Positions 7,665 to 16,827 are shown, counted from the first letter of the stretch. The stretch: 54,874 bases of DNA from Arcobacteraceae bacterium (GCA_028687375.1 JAQUAG010000013.1:1-54874), one strand, 5' to 3'. Notes: generated from the letters alone by a model not told the origin. Numbers and translations are program-made.

Positions 7665-8760
7665 CTGCACTAGAACCAAGCCTCATTTTTGGTCCCCAAA
7701 ATCCTATTCCGCTATTGACATAAATCGCTTCATTTTTTGATATTTCATATAACCCTTTTAGATAAGGTTGTTGCAATTTTACAAGATAAGCAAATGGAAA
7801 AATTTGCCCGCCGTGTGTATGTCCACTTAAAATAAGGTTTGGTTTAAAATTTTCAAGTTTTTCGGTTTGTTTTGGTTGATGAGCCAACAGCAGTGTGGGA
7901 AGAGTTTTATCTATTTGACTTACAACTTTTGCAACATCAGGGGCAAACTCCTCTTTTCTATATCCAAAATAATCATACAATCCAGCGATATTGAATCTAT
8001 TTTCCTCTGCCCCAATGATAAGTGAGTTATTTTCAAGGACGATAATATTTAAAGTTTTAAGATAACTAATCGTATCTTCTAGCCCATGAAAATATTCGTG
8101 GTTTCCAACGATGTAAAATGTTCCAAATTTACTTTTTAGATTTTGAAGTGGTGATACACTTTCTTTTATTTGGTTTATTGGGGCATCTGTTAAATCACCA
8201 GTAATCACAATAAAGTCAACATCCAAAGAGTTGATAGTTTGTACAGTTTTCTTTACAAACTCTTCATCAATAAGTCCTCCAATATGCATATCACTTATTT
8301 GTACCAATCGATATGGTTTTCTAAAAAGATTTTGTGTTATTGTTATTGGTACAACTTGTGGCTCTTTTGAACCTTCATAGATTCCAGTTCCAAGATATGC
8401 ACCACCAAGTGCAACAACTGTAATATCACTTGTTTTTTTAATAAAAGCTCTTTTATTTTTATCAAATGGGATAAAGTGGATAAGAAAATGGACAAGTTCA
8501 TACAAAAGGGTAAGGACAAAAAAACAAAATCCAATCCCTAAAGAGAGGGAAAGAATAAAATAGAGCCAATTTGGGATATCAAGAAAATATCTTCCCCCTA
8601 AATAACCAAAAATTCCTATAAGATTAAGAATGGTAAGCCATTTTAAAATTTCAAGTGCTTTGTTTCCAAGATGCAATCTAACAGCAACTCTTTTGTAAAA
8701 ATAAAGATGTATTCCACCCATCACTAAAATCATAACAAGAGGAAAAACTATTTGTAACAT
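7639..8760 (-). CDS. membrane-anchored metallophosphoesterase (YkuE-like)
   Basis: 373 residues. Three to four TM segments occupy the first 135 or so residues. A calcineurin-like domain follows with the five family motifs: QISDMHIGG, VITGDLTDAP, VGNHEYFHG, LLLAHQP and LSGHTHGGQIFP. These residues bind a dinuclear metal centre. The arrangement matches YkuE-type phosphodiesterases acting on the outer side of the membrane, some on phospholipid precursors; the substrate is not evident. Upstream of it on the minus strand is a small conserved-looking gene 20 nt away, probably co-transcribed. Confidence 0.85.
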   Translation of the reverse strand: MLQIVFPLVMILVMGGIHLYFYKRVAVRLHLGNKALEILKWLTILNLIGIFGYLGGRYFLDIPNWLYFILSLSLGIGFCFFVLTLLYELVHFLIHFIPFDKNKRAFIKKTSDITVVALGGAYLGTGIYEGSKEPQVVPITITQNLFRKPYRLVQISDMHIGGLIDEEFVKKTVQTINSLDVDFIVITGDLTDAPINQIKESVSPLQNLKSKFGTFYIVGNHEYFHGLEDTISYLKTLNIIVLENNSLIIGAEENRFNIAGLYDYFGYRKEEFAPDVAKVVSQIDKTLPTLLLAHQPKQTEKLENFKPNLILSGHTHGGQIFPFAYLVKLQQPYLKGLYEISKNEAIYVNSGIGFWGPKMRLGSSAEITLITWQ

Positions 8761-8780
8761 TGTGATACCTTTAGAAATAT

Positions 8781-9017
8781 TTAAAGTTTAAATTCCAATT
8801 CCACTTTTTTAGCCTCTTCAATCCCTAAAAAAGTGATTGAATCATCTGTTAAAAACCCTAAGGCTTTTAGCTCTTTAATATATTGTTTCCCCTTTTTGAG
8901 GTCAAAAACTCTACTATTATCCATCATTTTTAGGATATCTTTAAAACTTTCATCTTCTTTCTTTTTGTAGATAGCTAGTAATAAAACTCTTAATTCAATA
9001 TTATCTTGAAACTCCAT
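8781..9017 (-). CDS. small hypothetical protein, possible winged-helix fold
   Basis: 78 residues from the ATG at 9017. The SD AAAAAGGAG is spaced correctly for this codon and too close to the ATG at 9023. Charged, helix-rich sequence; KKGKQYIKELKALGFLTDDSITFLGIEEAKKVE looks like the last helix and wing of a winged-helix domain. No family recognised. Probably co-transcribed with the downstream phosphoesterase. Confidence 0.55.
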   Translation of the reverse strand: MEFQDNIELRVLLLAIYKKKEDESFKDILKMMDNSRVFDLKKGKQYIKELKALGFLTDDSITFLGIEEAKKVELEFKL

Positions 9018-9070
9018 CTTCATTCTCCTTTTTAAATGTCCCATTTAAAAAGGGACCTACTGTTTAATGT

Positions 9071-9164
9071 TTACTTTTTACGACTTGAATAAATCAAGTC
9101 TAAAGTAACCTTGTGCTTGCACTCTCTTTCGAGAAATCCTAAAGGGAGAAATGAATTTCTCCTT
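9071..9164. other. structured intergenic region with two hairpins
   Basis: First hairpin: GACTTGA/TCAAGTC (9082-9088, 9094-9100) around ATAAA, extended by TTACTTT/AAAGTAA (9071-9077, 9102-9108). Second: GGAGAAAT/ATTTCTCC (9145-9152, 9155-9162), just past the stop of the MFS gene on the minus strand. The second may be its terminator; the role of the first is unknown. Confidence 0.45.
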
Positions 9165-9166
9165 GC

Positions 9167-10348
9167 CTATAATTTTAATATCACATTTTTATAATAAAAT
9201 GCCATTAAGATAAATATTAACCCTAAAATAATTGTAACAAATGAGAGTTCAAAATACAATGCCATGAAACCTATAAAAATTGTTGTTCCTGCATTGATAA
9301 GCATAAAAAACATCTCGTTATATGCTAAAACTCTCCCTAAATATTTTTGCTCAACTCTCTCTTGTAAAAGTGCATAGGTGTATGACCAAAGTGTTGTTGT
9401 CCAAAATCCTGTTAGGAAAAATCCAACTAATCCAAAATAAAAATCTTTTTGCACCACAGCCCAGATAATTATCCCCACACCTTGTAGTAAAAAGATATAA
9501 AATAATCTCTCTTTTGTAAGCCATTTACTAATGAGAAGTGGTCCAATCATCAAAGCAATAGATCTAGTTGCATTTGTAAATCCAATAGCAAGGGGAACAG
9601 CAATAATATATTTATAATGATAATCAGCTAACAGCGTTACAATAGTATCAAAAGAGGTAACCCCAATAGTCCCATGTAACAAAATCAGATGTAAAAGATG
9701 TTTATTTTCTTTTAGGTATCGTATTCCACTTTTTATAGAGTGCCATATCTTCTCATGGTGTAATTCATGTTGATAAATAAATGAACTATTTAAAAGACTC
9801 AAAAATGCTAAAATAAAAAACACACCATCTATGATAAAAGCTGTACTTGTTCCGTAAACATGTACGACAAATCCACCAAGTGCCATACCAGCTGTAAAAG
9901 TAAATGACCAAATCATAGAGTGTATCTCATTTACTTTACTTAAAATATTGGCATTTAAAATTTTTGGCATCAAGGTCATTTCAGTTGTAAAAAACATAGA
10001 AGATGCACTCATTCGTATAAAAATAAAGATAAGTAACATCCACATATCATTAATATTTTCAATCAATAAAAAACACATTGTCATACTAAATTCGGTTAAA
10101 ATCAAAATTCCCATCAGTTTTTTTGCATCAATTCTATCAATAATTGTACCACTAAAAGGGGAGAGTAAAATACCAGGGATAAAGTGCATAGCAACAACTA
10201 TTGAGATAAGTATTGGACTTGCTTTGAAATCAACCAACATACTATAAATGGCTACATTGGAAAACCAAGTTCCAAAATAAGCTAAAAATTGGATAGTTGT
10301 TAGTTTCCTTACAATTTGATAATTTGAAAAAAGTTCTTTATATGTCAA
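9167..10348 (-). CDS. MFS transporter
   Basis: 393 residues with about 12 hydrophobic segments and the MFS-like loop FSGTIIDRIDAKK between TM2 and TM3, resembling motif A. It looks like the multidrug-exporter branch with long 'MFS_3'-like spacing. Its ATG is 2 nt from the stop of the adaptor gene, so the two form one operon; this suggests the pair exports a compound into or across the periplasm. Substrate not predictable. Confidence 0.8.
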   Translation of the reverse strand: MTYKELFSNYQIVRKLTTIQFLAYFGTWFSNVAIYSMLVDFKASPILISIVVAMHFIPGILLSPFSGTIIDRIDAKKLMGILILTEFSMTMCFLLIENINDMWMLLIFIFIRMSASSMFFTTEMTLMPKILNANILSKVNEIHSMIWSFTFTAGMALGGFVVHVYGTSTAFIIDGVFFILAFLSLLNSSFIYQHELHHEKIWHSIKSGIRYLKENKHLLHLILLHGTIGVTSFDTIVTLLADYHYKYIIAVPLAIGFTNATRSIALMIGPLLISKWLTKERLFYIFLLQGVGIIIWAVVQKDFYFGLVGFFLTGFWTTTLWSYTYALLQERVEQKYLGRVLAYNEMFFMLINAGTTIFIGFMALYFELSFVTIILGLIFILMAFYYKNVILKL

Positions 10349-10350
10349 GT

Positions 10351-11058
10351 TTATTTAAACTCTACCTTTACAAGTTTGGAGAATGTTTTTGGATTTTTTA
10401 CAAGAATCTCTGCTTTGTATGATGAGATATTTTTTTCATCAGCTACTTTTGAAATTTTGCTGATTTTGAGATTTGTTTTTACTCCATCAAGATAGATTGT
10501 TTTCTTTTTAAAACTTTCTATTTCATTGATTGGTAAAAATACTTCTAATTTTCCACTACTTAAATCAAATCCTTTGTAAAGCAATCCACCAGCATTAACA
10601 AAATCCCCAACTTCAACTTCAATAGAGGAAAGGTAGATTTTATTTATTTTTATACTTTTTTTAGCGATATTATTTTTAAGATTTGCAACTTGCATCTCCA
10701 TATCTGCGATACTGCTACTCATATTTAAAATTTTGATTTGTTGTGCATCTTTATCTATTTTTGTTTTTGAAGATACTTTATTGTAACTATCAAGAATACC
10801 ACTTTCGATTGCATAAACCTCTTTTAGATTTGCTAGTTTTATTTTTGTTTGTTCAAGATTTACACTATCTAAAGCATTATCTAGTTGGATGATTCTTGCA
10901 CTATTTACAAACTTTTTCTCTAAAGATTTATCAACAGATACAACCTCACCACTTACTGCTGATTTTACTGCAAATGATTTGATTGGATTTACTGTACTGT
11001 AAAATTCTTGCCCAAAAGCTAAAGATGATAAAAGTAAAAAAGATAAAAGTTTATTCAT
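10351..11058 (-). CDS. periplasmic adaptor (HlyD/MFP-like)
   Basis: 235 residues. A signal peptide (MNKLLSFLLLSSLAFGQ) leads into a half biotinyl-lipoyl segment (KSAVSGEVVSVDKSLEKKFVNSARIIQLD), a coiled coil of about 80 residues (55-135), the second lipoyl half (SIEVEVGDFVNAGGLLYKGFD) and a beta-rich C-terminal domain. This is the membrane-fusion-protein layout, small and apparently soluble. It is upstream of and nearly overlaps the MFS transporter. No TolC gene is adjacent; one lies at 21-22 kb. Confidence 0.7.
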   Translation of the reverse strand: MNKLLSFLLLSSLAFGQEFYSTVNPIKSFAVKSAVSGEVVSVDKSLEKKFVNSARIIQLDNALDSVNLEQTKIKLANLKEVYAIESGILDSYNKVSSKTKIDKDAQQIKILNMSSSIADMEMQVANLKNNIAKKSIKINKIYLSSIEVEVGDFVNAGGLLYKGFDLSSGKLEVFLPINEIESFKKKTIYLDGVKTNLKISKISKVADEKNISSYKAEILVKNPKTFSKLVKVEFK

Positions 11059-11168
11059 TGTGTTTATTCCTATATAAAATTTTCGTATTTTAGCTAAATA
11101 ATCTCAAAGTAACTAAAAATGAAATACTAAATTTATTTCTATATTTTCGTGTAAAATGAAACATTTGC

Positions 11169-12956
11169 TTAACTATTGATAACCTCTAAAAATTGTTCCC
11201 CAAACGATTCAAACTTCTTCTCCCCAACACCATTAATAAGAAGCATAGCTTTTTTATCTGATGGTCTATGAAAAGCTAAAAGTTTGAGTGTTTTATCTCC
11301 AAAGATGATATATGGTGGGACTCCCATCTCATGAGCTAGTTCACCTCTTAATTGTCGAAGAGCTTGGAAAAGTGTTTCATCGTAGTTGATATCTTCCTCT
11401 TGTTTAATCTCTTTGTCTTTGATATTTATCTCTAATCTTGAGGATTTTATATCGATACTTTTCTCTTTTTTAAGCACCTTGATAGCATCATCGCTTAACA
11501 ATAAAACACTAAACTCCCCAATATGAATTATTTTGAGTTCTAAAAGTCTTTCAAGTATAACAAACCATATTTTCTTACTAATATCTTTTCCAATCCCATA
11601 CATCGACAAACTATCAGCCCCATTTGCAATAATCTTTTGCTCTTTTGAACCTCTTAAAATATCGACAATATAATTTTTCCCAAATCTCTGTTGTGTTTTG
11701 TATATTGCACTTAAAATCATCTGAGACTCAATTGTTATATCTTTTCTCTCATCATTTTTTTGAAGACAATTATCACATCTATTTCCACAAGCTTCCAAAC
11801 TATCATCGAAATATTCAGCTAGTTGTTGATGAAAACAGATTTCACTTGTGGCAAATTTATAGATTTTATCTATTTTCCCATCAAGGTGTATTTTGTACTC
11901 TTCATTTGCAATATCACTTAAAAATTGTTTGTGCATCACCATATCACTTGCATTGAAAAGCAAAAGAGTTTCACTATCTTCCCCATCTCTTCCAGCTCTT
12001 CCAATCTCTTGATAGTAGTTTTCTTGTGATTTTGGAAGGGAAAGGTGGGCTACAAATCGTATATCACTTTTATCTATCCCCATCCCAAAAGCGATGGTTG
12101 CCACCATAATATTGACATCATCATTGACAAAAGTTTTGAAATTTTCCTCTCGTATATTTTGAGCTAGACCCGCATGATAACAAAGTGATTTGTACCCCTC
12201 TTTATTAAGATAGTCACTTACCTCTTGTGCTTTTTTGCGTGAACCAACATAGATGATACCACTTTCATTTTTGTGTCTATGGAGAAAATTTTGAAGTTGT
12301 GCATAGCCATTTGCTATTCTTCTCTCCGCTGAAATAAAGATATTTTTACGAAATATTTTCCCTTTTAAAATAAGTGGGTTATCTAATCGAAGCTCTCTTA
12401 CTATATCAAGTGCTACATTATTGGTACTAGTTGCAGTAAATGCACAAATAGGAGTATTTGGAAAATTCTCTTTGAGCTTCCCTAAAGCTCTATAATCATC
12501 TCTAAATTCATGTCCCCATTGTGAGATACAGTGAGCTTCATCTATGACGAAAAAATTGATTTTAAGAGATTTTAGAAGTTGAATACTCCAAGGTGTATTG
12601 AGCCTTTCAGGGGAGAGATAGAGAAATTTTAAATTACCACTTTTAGCTCTTTGTACAATTTTATCTATTTCGATTGGCGTTTGTGCAGAAGATATCATCT
12701 CAGCACTTAAATTTTGAGCTTGAAGCGATGCTACTTGGTCTTGCATAAGGGCAATAAGAGGAGAAATAACGATACTTATTCCATCTTTTAGGAGAGTAGG
12801 GAGTTGAAATACAAGTGATTTTCCACCACCAGTTGGTAAAATCATCAAAAGGTCTTGGTTGTTTAAAATTGCATCAACCCCTTCCTCTTGCAAAACCCTA
12901 AAGTTGTTATGCCCAAAAGTATCTTTGAGAATTTTGTATTTTGAAATTTCACCCAT
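11169..12956 (-). CDS. recQ: ATP-dependent DNA helicase RecQ
   Basis: 595 residues. SF2 helicase core with Walker A TGGGKS (42-47), DEAH (139-142) followed by CISQWGHEFR, the RecQ aromatic-rich loop, ISPLIALMQDQV, and motif VI QEIGRAGRDG. The RQC region carries the zinc cluster CGNRCDNC and a winged helix. The C-terminal 70 residues form an HRDC domain (ALRQLRGELAHEMGVPPYII). RecQ unwinds DNA 3'-5' in recombination and fork repair. Complete; single gene. Confidence 0.93.
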   Translation of the reverse strand: MGEISKYKILKDTFGHNNFRVLQEEGVDAILNNQDLLMILPTGGGKSLVFQLPTLLKDGISIVISPLIALMQDQVASLQAQNLSAEMISSAQTPIEIDKIVQRAKSGNLKFLYLSPERLNTPWSIQLLKSLKINFFVIDEAHCISQWGHEFRDDYRALGKLKENFPNTPICAFTATSTNNVALDIVRELRLDNPLILKGKIFRKNIFISAERRIANGYAQLQNFLHRHKNESGIIYVGSRKKAQEVSDYLNKEGYKSLCYHAGLAQNIREENFKTFVNDDVNIMVATIAFGMGIDKSDIRFVAHLSLPKSQENYYQEIGRAGRDGEDSETLLLFNASDMVMHKQFLSDIANEEYKIHLDGKIDKIYKFATSEICFHQQLAEYFDDSLEACGNRCDNCLQKNDERKDITIESQMILSAIYKTQQRFGKNYIVDILRGSKEQKIIANGADSLSMYGIGKDISKKIWFVILERLLELKIIHIGEFSVLLLSDDAIKVLKKEKSIDIKSSRLEINIKDKEIKQEEDINYDETLFQALRQLRGELAHEMGVPPYIIFGDKTLKLLAFHRPSDKKAMLLINGVGEKKFESFGEQFLEVINS

Positions 12957-13047
12957 TATTGATTGTCCCTTTTTTTGTATAGGCTAAGTGTATCTAGAAT
13001 TTTTAAAGAAGTGAAAGAATATAACAAATTGACAGATAAATGGTTGA

Positions 13048-14313
13048 TTATTTTCTCATATTTGAAGCTAAGACAAAAGCACTTGCCCATGCCCAGTGTA
13101 AGTTATATCCACCACAAGCTCCATCAACATCAAGAACTTCTCCACAAAAATAGAGCCCTTTTTGTTTTTTTGATTCCATTGTTTTATTGTCAACTTCATC
13201 TACACTTACACCACCAGCAACCACTTCAGCACTATCAAATCCTTTTGAACCATCAATTGCTATCTTAATAGATTTAAGTGAATAAGTGATGCTTTGTAAA
13301 TCTTTTTTATCTATATCGTCGATAAGTTGTTTATGAGGGGCAAGTTTTATTTTTTTGTAGATAAAATCAATAAGTTTACTGTTGATTAAACTAAGGAGTA
13401 AAAACTCTTTTTTCTTTCCAGCTAGAAGTTTTTTCTTTTTTTCTAAAAGAGCAAGAAGTTTATTTTTATCCAAAGTTGGAAATATATCTACTGTGATATC
13501 CACTTTTTGAAAATTTAAAAGTGCCATATTTGCCTCACGGCTTAAGTCTAAAATACTATTTCCAGATACACCATAATTGGTAAATAAGATATCTGCTAAA
13601 ATTGTTTTTTGTGGTTTATTATCTATAAGAAGTGTCACATTTGCTTCACTTTTTACACCACTTAAAGTATAAATCTCTTTATCGTTTGATGTTAATTGGA
13701 CAAGTGAAGGAAATGGTTTGATGATAGTATGTCCAAATTTTTTAGCCAACTCATATCCACTGTTACTCCCTCCAAGCTTCTCCATAGCGATACTTCCAGT
13801 GGCTACGATAACTTTATCAAATTTGTAAGTTTTTTCATCAGAGAAAAGATGAGCTTTTTCTTTAAAATCTATATTTTCAATAGCACTATTAAACGAAAAA
13901 TCCACACCTAAAAATAGAGCTTCATTGTATAAAACATCTACAACACTTGAAGCTTGAAGTGATGCTGGATAAGTTTTACCATTTTCATTTGTGACTAGAT
14001 TAAGTCCCATCTCTTCACAAAATCTTACAAATTCTCTATATCCAAAATGTTCAATTGGATATTTTATAAAATTTGGATTTGATGAAAAAAAATGGTTCAA
14101 TCCTAAGTTTTGATTTGTGATATTACATTTTCCATTTCCAGTTGCTAGGAGTTTTTTCCCAGCTTTTGGATTTTTTTCAAAAATGGTGACTTTAAAATCT
14201 CTCTTTGCTAGGATTATTGAAGCCAAAAGCCCACTTGCACCCCCTCCTATGATAGCTATTGAAGGTTTCAAGTTATCATTTTGTTTCGACAAATTTTGTC
14301 CCTTCAAATCCAA
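13048..14313 (-). CDS. HI0933/YhiN-like FAD-dependent flavoprotein
   Basis: 421 residues. Rossmann FAD-binding motif IAIIGGGASGLLAS near residues 18-31, followed by EKNPKAGKKLLATGNGKCNITN, which is diagnostic for the HI0933 (BaiN/YhiN) family. The C-terminus carries GLYFCGEVLDVDGACGGYNLHWAWASA, the second FAD contact. Function in the family is poorly defined; some members reduce unsaturated acids. The ATG at 14313 lies 38 nt inside the upstream gene; a TTG at 14292 with an AAGGGA SD is an alternative start. Confidence 0.85.
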   Translation of the reverse strand: MDLKGQNLSKQNDNLKPSIAIIGGGASGLLASIILAKRDFKVTIFEKNPKAGKKLLATGNGKCNITNQNLGLNHFFSSNPNFIKYPIEHFGYREFVRFCEEMGLNLVTNENGKTYPASLQASSVVDVLYNEALFLGVDFSFNSAIENIDFKEKAHLFSDEKTYKFDKVIVATGSIAMEKLGGSNSGYELAKKFGHTIIKPFPSLVQLTSNDKEIYTLSGVKSEANVTLLIDNKPQKTILADILFTNYGVSGNSILDLSREANMALLNFQKVDITVDIFPTLDKNKLLALLEKKKKLLAGKKKEFLLLSLINSKLIDFIYKKIKLAPHKQLIDDIDKKDLQSITYSLKSIKIAIDGSKGFDSAEVVAGGVSVDEVDNKTMESKKQKGLYFCGEVLDVDGACGGYNLHWAWASAFVLASNMRK

Positions 14314-15607
14314 AAAGTTTTACAGGATAATTGACTTGATTTCCTTTAATTTCTATATTTTTAAAAAGTTTTTTATTATTTGTCATAAAGTATTCTAAAC
14401 CTAAAATTGTTGAATAATTGACCCAATTAAATAAAATATCATCTCCAAAAAATGATAGTAACTCCTCTAAATCTCTTGGAAGTAACTCTATAGAATTTGC
14501 TACAAAAAGGTTATCTCTATCTTCCCATTGTGTAAGGTTGAAAATTAGACTAGAGTAATTTAACTGTGTTGCAAATACCTCTTTTGGAACTACACTATTT
14601 CCTCTTAGAAGTGCCAAAACAATTGCACTTTTGACTATTGAAGTGTTTAAAATAACAGTTGAATTTTTGATTTTATTTGCTCTTGAAAAGAGGGGATTGT
14701 AGTTTGGATTTTTCCCAACAAGTTGAACTGATTTGAGGTTTGGGATATTAAGCGCTACAAGTTCCTCATGTAAACTTTTACTAATACCACTCTCATCATA
14801 AATCTCAACTATATTGGAAGAAGCTTTAGAAACAAAGAATTGAAATTGTTTCTTATAATCCATCCCACCAAAGATGTAGTTTGATTTTGGATTTGTTACA
14901 TTTGCAATATTTACAAGTGGTAGATAGATATCAAATTTAGAGATTTCTGGATAGCTATTTAAAGCCCACATACTATTGCTTGTCAAAAGTAAGATAACTT
15001 TTTTAATCTCTTTTTCTCTTAATGAATCTAAAATAGTTGTGATATTTTGTTTTGTTTCAATTTCAATATCAAAAACATCAAGTTGAAATTTTTGGTTTGA
15101 ATTTATTAGATGAGTGAGTGCTACGTTTGTTGCTTCAATTGAATATTTTCCAATTGTATTTGAAGCAAATACTAAAGCGATTGTTTCACTTTTAAGATTT
15201 TTCTTTGTTTGTTTCTCGTCAATGTGGAGAGGTTTATCTGGAATTATCTCATTTTTCTCTTTCTTTAGGGTATCAATAGTCTCTTTTTGTTTTTTAGCAG
15301 CTTCAAGCACTTCTACTTCAATATTTGATTTGTCTTCTATTTTTACAATTGGTTCAATTTTTTTCTCTTCAAATTTCACTTCCTCCTTTGGAGTAATTGT
15401 TTCAGATTTTTGAGGTTCTTTGATTATTATCTCCTCTTTTTTTTGTGGAGTTGTTGTTTCAGTTTGAGTTGTTTCTATTTTTACAGGTTCAGATAAGAAG
15501 ATTTTAGGCTCTTTTTTTTGGTTTAGAAAAACGTTAACTCCAAAAATTTCACTGCTAAAACTTAGCAATAAAATAACCCCTATAAAGAGATGTGAGATTT
15601 TGTTCAT
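14276..15607 (-). CDS. exported protein with charged linker and periplasmic-binding-like fold
   Basis: 443 residues. A signal peptide (1-24) is followed by a 115-residue linker rich in Lys, Glu, Thr and Pro. The C-terminal 300 residues begin ETIALVFASNTIGKYSIEATNVALTHL and alternate strands and helices like a type-I periplasmic binding protein. It resembles LpoA/LppC-like lipoprotein folds, but there is no lipobox. Sits between the UDG-like gene (4-nt overlap at 15604-15607) and yhiN, so probably part of the same operon. Function unknown. Confidence 0.6.
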   Translation of the reverse strand: MNKISHLFIGVILLLSFSSEIFGVNVFLNQKKEPKIFLSEPVKIETTQTETTTPQKKEEIIIKEPQKSETITPKEEVKFEEKKIEPIVKIEDKSNIEVEVLEAAKKQKETIDTLKKEKNEIIPDKPLHIDEKQTKKNLKSETIALVFASNTIGKYSIEATNVALTHLINSNQKFQLDVFDIEIETKQNITTILDSLREKEIKKVILLLTSNSMWALNSYPEISKFDIYLPLVNIANVTNPKSNYIFGGMDYKKQFQFFVSKASSNIVEIYDESGISKSLHEELVALNIPNLKSVQLVGKNPNYNPLFSRANKIKNSTVILNTSIVKSAIVLALLRGNSVVPKEVFATQLNYSSLIFNLTQWEDRDNLFVANSIELLPRDLEELLSFFGDDILFNWVNYSTILGLEYFMTNNKKLFKNIEIKGNQVNYPVKLFGFEGTKFVETK

Positions 15608-16227
15608 AATTGCTCCATGAGTATTTTTATTTTTTTGAGATCTTCAAAAGTCTCTTTTTTAAGGGAAGGATTTCGGAGAAGAAAACTAGGATGGTATATA
15701 GGAATACAAATTTTATCATAAAGTTTGGTAGTTGTCCCTCTTATATTTGATAAGTCACCCTTAAAATCGAAAAGATGATGATAGCTATCACCAAGAGTTA
15801 CTACTATTTTTGCTTTACTTGATTTGATTTGGTTTTCGATATACCCTTTGCATTTTTCTACAAAAGTATTTATTTGAAGATTTTTTTCACTTATATCACA
15901 TTTGATGATACTACAAAGATAGATATTTTGAATAGGAATTTGGAGTACATTTTCTAACATTTTTGAAAACATTTCAAAAGAAGATTCATCAAAAGAGGGG
16001 ACTGTTGTAAGAAACATCACTTCTGAATTCAAATTTCCAATACCAAAAACTCTGGTTTTAGATAATTTTGATGCATCACACAAAGTACAGTTTTGAAGTG
16101 TATCTTCACAATAAAAAAAATCTTTTTCTTTTTGTATTTTTAACTCAAAAGGCTCAATATATCTATATCCAAAGCTTTTTTGTAGGTAAAGATTATGGAG
16201 TATTTTATTTTGCTCTTCTTTGGTCAT
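15604..16227 (-). CDS. uracil-DNA glycosylase family 4-like protein with degenerate motif A
   Basis: 207 residues. Iron-sulfur cysteines in the type-4 pattern: Cys47, Cys50, Cys110 and Cys126. The C-terminal YHPSFLLRNPSLKKE matches the motif HPSxLLRxP. In family 4 the motif A is GEAPGxxE; here it reads LTTVPSFDE (73-81), so the usual glycine/proline/acid arrangement is changed. It may be a diverged family member with altered activity. First gene of a four-gene minus-strand run down to recQ; a TATAAT lies at 16265-16260. Confidence 0.7.
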   Translation of the reverse strand: MTKEEQNKILHNLYLQKSFGYRYIEPFELKIQKEKDFFYCEDTLQNCTLCDASKLSKTRVFGIGNLNSEVMFLTTVPSFDESSFEMFSKMLENVLQIPIQNIYLCSIIKCDISEKNLQINTFVEKCKGYIENQIKSSKAKIVVTLGDSYHHLFDFKGDLSNIRGTTTKLYDKICIPIYHPSFLLRNPSLKKETFEDLKKIKILMEQL

Positions 16228-16290
16228 TTTGTCCCTTTTTGTTTCCCAATGTTAAAAAAATTATACAAAAGCTATACTTTTTATCTTCTT

Positions 16291-16352
16291 TGTACAAATA
16301 ATTGGAACAAAAATATATAAAAGTATTGACAAGTGTTCCAAATAATTGTACA
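16291..16352. promoter_or_regulatory. long inverted-repeat operator over the promoter of the small HTH gene
   Basis: Two 19-bp arms, TGTACAAATAATTGGAACA (16291-16309) and TGTTCCAAATAATTGTACA (16334-16352), are inverted repeats matching at 17 of 19 positions, about four helical turns apart centre to centre. The right arm lies in the spacer and -10 of a near-consensus promoter. The HTH protein encoded 29 nt downstream is the obvious candidate ligand, by inference. Confidence 0.75.
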
Positions 16353-16354
16353 AT
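16326..16354 (+). promoter_or_regulatory. promoter of the small HTH gene
   Basis: TTGACA (16326-16331), 17-bp spacer, TACAAT (16349-16354). One of the strongest consensus promoters in the window; transcription would start near 16361, 20 nt before the ATG. Confidence 0.75.
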
Positions 16355-16380
16355 ACCACATAAAATTTAAAGGTTTGTCC

Positions 16381-16599
16381 ATGTCAGTATCAGCTCCAAG
16401 CTTACGAAAACTAGAAAATGATTTAGAAATAAATAAAACAACATTACATAATTGGAAGAAAAATCGTCCGAAATTGTATGAATTTATTATTGATTCTTAT
16501 AAAGATAAAGAGTTACTCAAAAAAAATTTAACTTACCTTGTTGAGCAACGAAAAAGTTTAGAAAATGAGATTATGCTTACTTCAGAAAGGGTGTTATAG
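16381..16599 (+). CDS. small HTH DNA-binding protein, probable autoregulated repressor
   Basis: 72 residues from the ATG at 16381. The frame is open to 16333, but that start lies upstream of the predicted transcription start. LRKLENDLEINKTTLHNWKKNRPKLYEFI reads as a helix-turn-helix resembling phage CI-type or Fis-like HTH, with a helical tail. A strong promoter overlapped by a 19-bp inverted repeat precedes it, fitting an autoregulator. Divergent from the UDG-like gene, which it could also control. Family not identified with certainty. Confidence 0.6.
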   Translation: MSVSAPSLRKLENDLEINKTTLHNWKKNRPKLYEFIIDSYKDKELLKKNLTYLVEQRKSLENEIMLTSERVL

Positions 16600-16612
16600 T
16601 AATTTTATATAG

Positions 16613-16669
16613 ACCCATGATGTTTTAAGATACCCATTAAATGCACAAAAATCTTAAAACATCATAGGT
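16613..16669. repeat. 15-bp perfect palindromic arms downstream of the HTH gene
   Basis: ATGATGTTTTAAGAT (16617-16631) and ATCTTAAAACATCAT (16651-16665) pair perfectly around a 19-nt loop, extended by ACC/GGT after one mismatch (16613-16669). No T run follows, so it is not a textbook terminator; it could be one half of a bidirectional terminator or a second protein site. Confidence 0.55.
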
Positions 16670-16747
16670 GTGTATAAAAATCTTTTCTCAAACTCTCACA
16701 ATTTTGATTTAATTAAAAAAAGTTTATTTTGTTATTGGGATGATGGA

Positions 16748-16801
16748 ATCTCATATTGTATTTTTAATATGAGATAAAAGAGGAGGGGGGAATTAATCCC
16801 C
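16748..16801 (-). terminator. hairpins downstream of the P-type ATPase gene
   Basis: A 10-bp stem ATCTCATATT/AATATGAGAT (16748-16757, 16766-16775) with an 8-nt loop and a GGGG/CCCC stem (16787-16790, 16798-16801) lie just after the ATPase stop on the minus strand. Either may terminate the ATPase operon. Confidence 0.45.
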
Positions 16802-16827
16802 ATTAGATGCAGATTTAGTAAAAATTT

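Noticed and set aside
16333-16380. Longer HTH protein beginning at 16333
   Set aside because: That start lies upstream of the predicted transcription start and lacks an SD.
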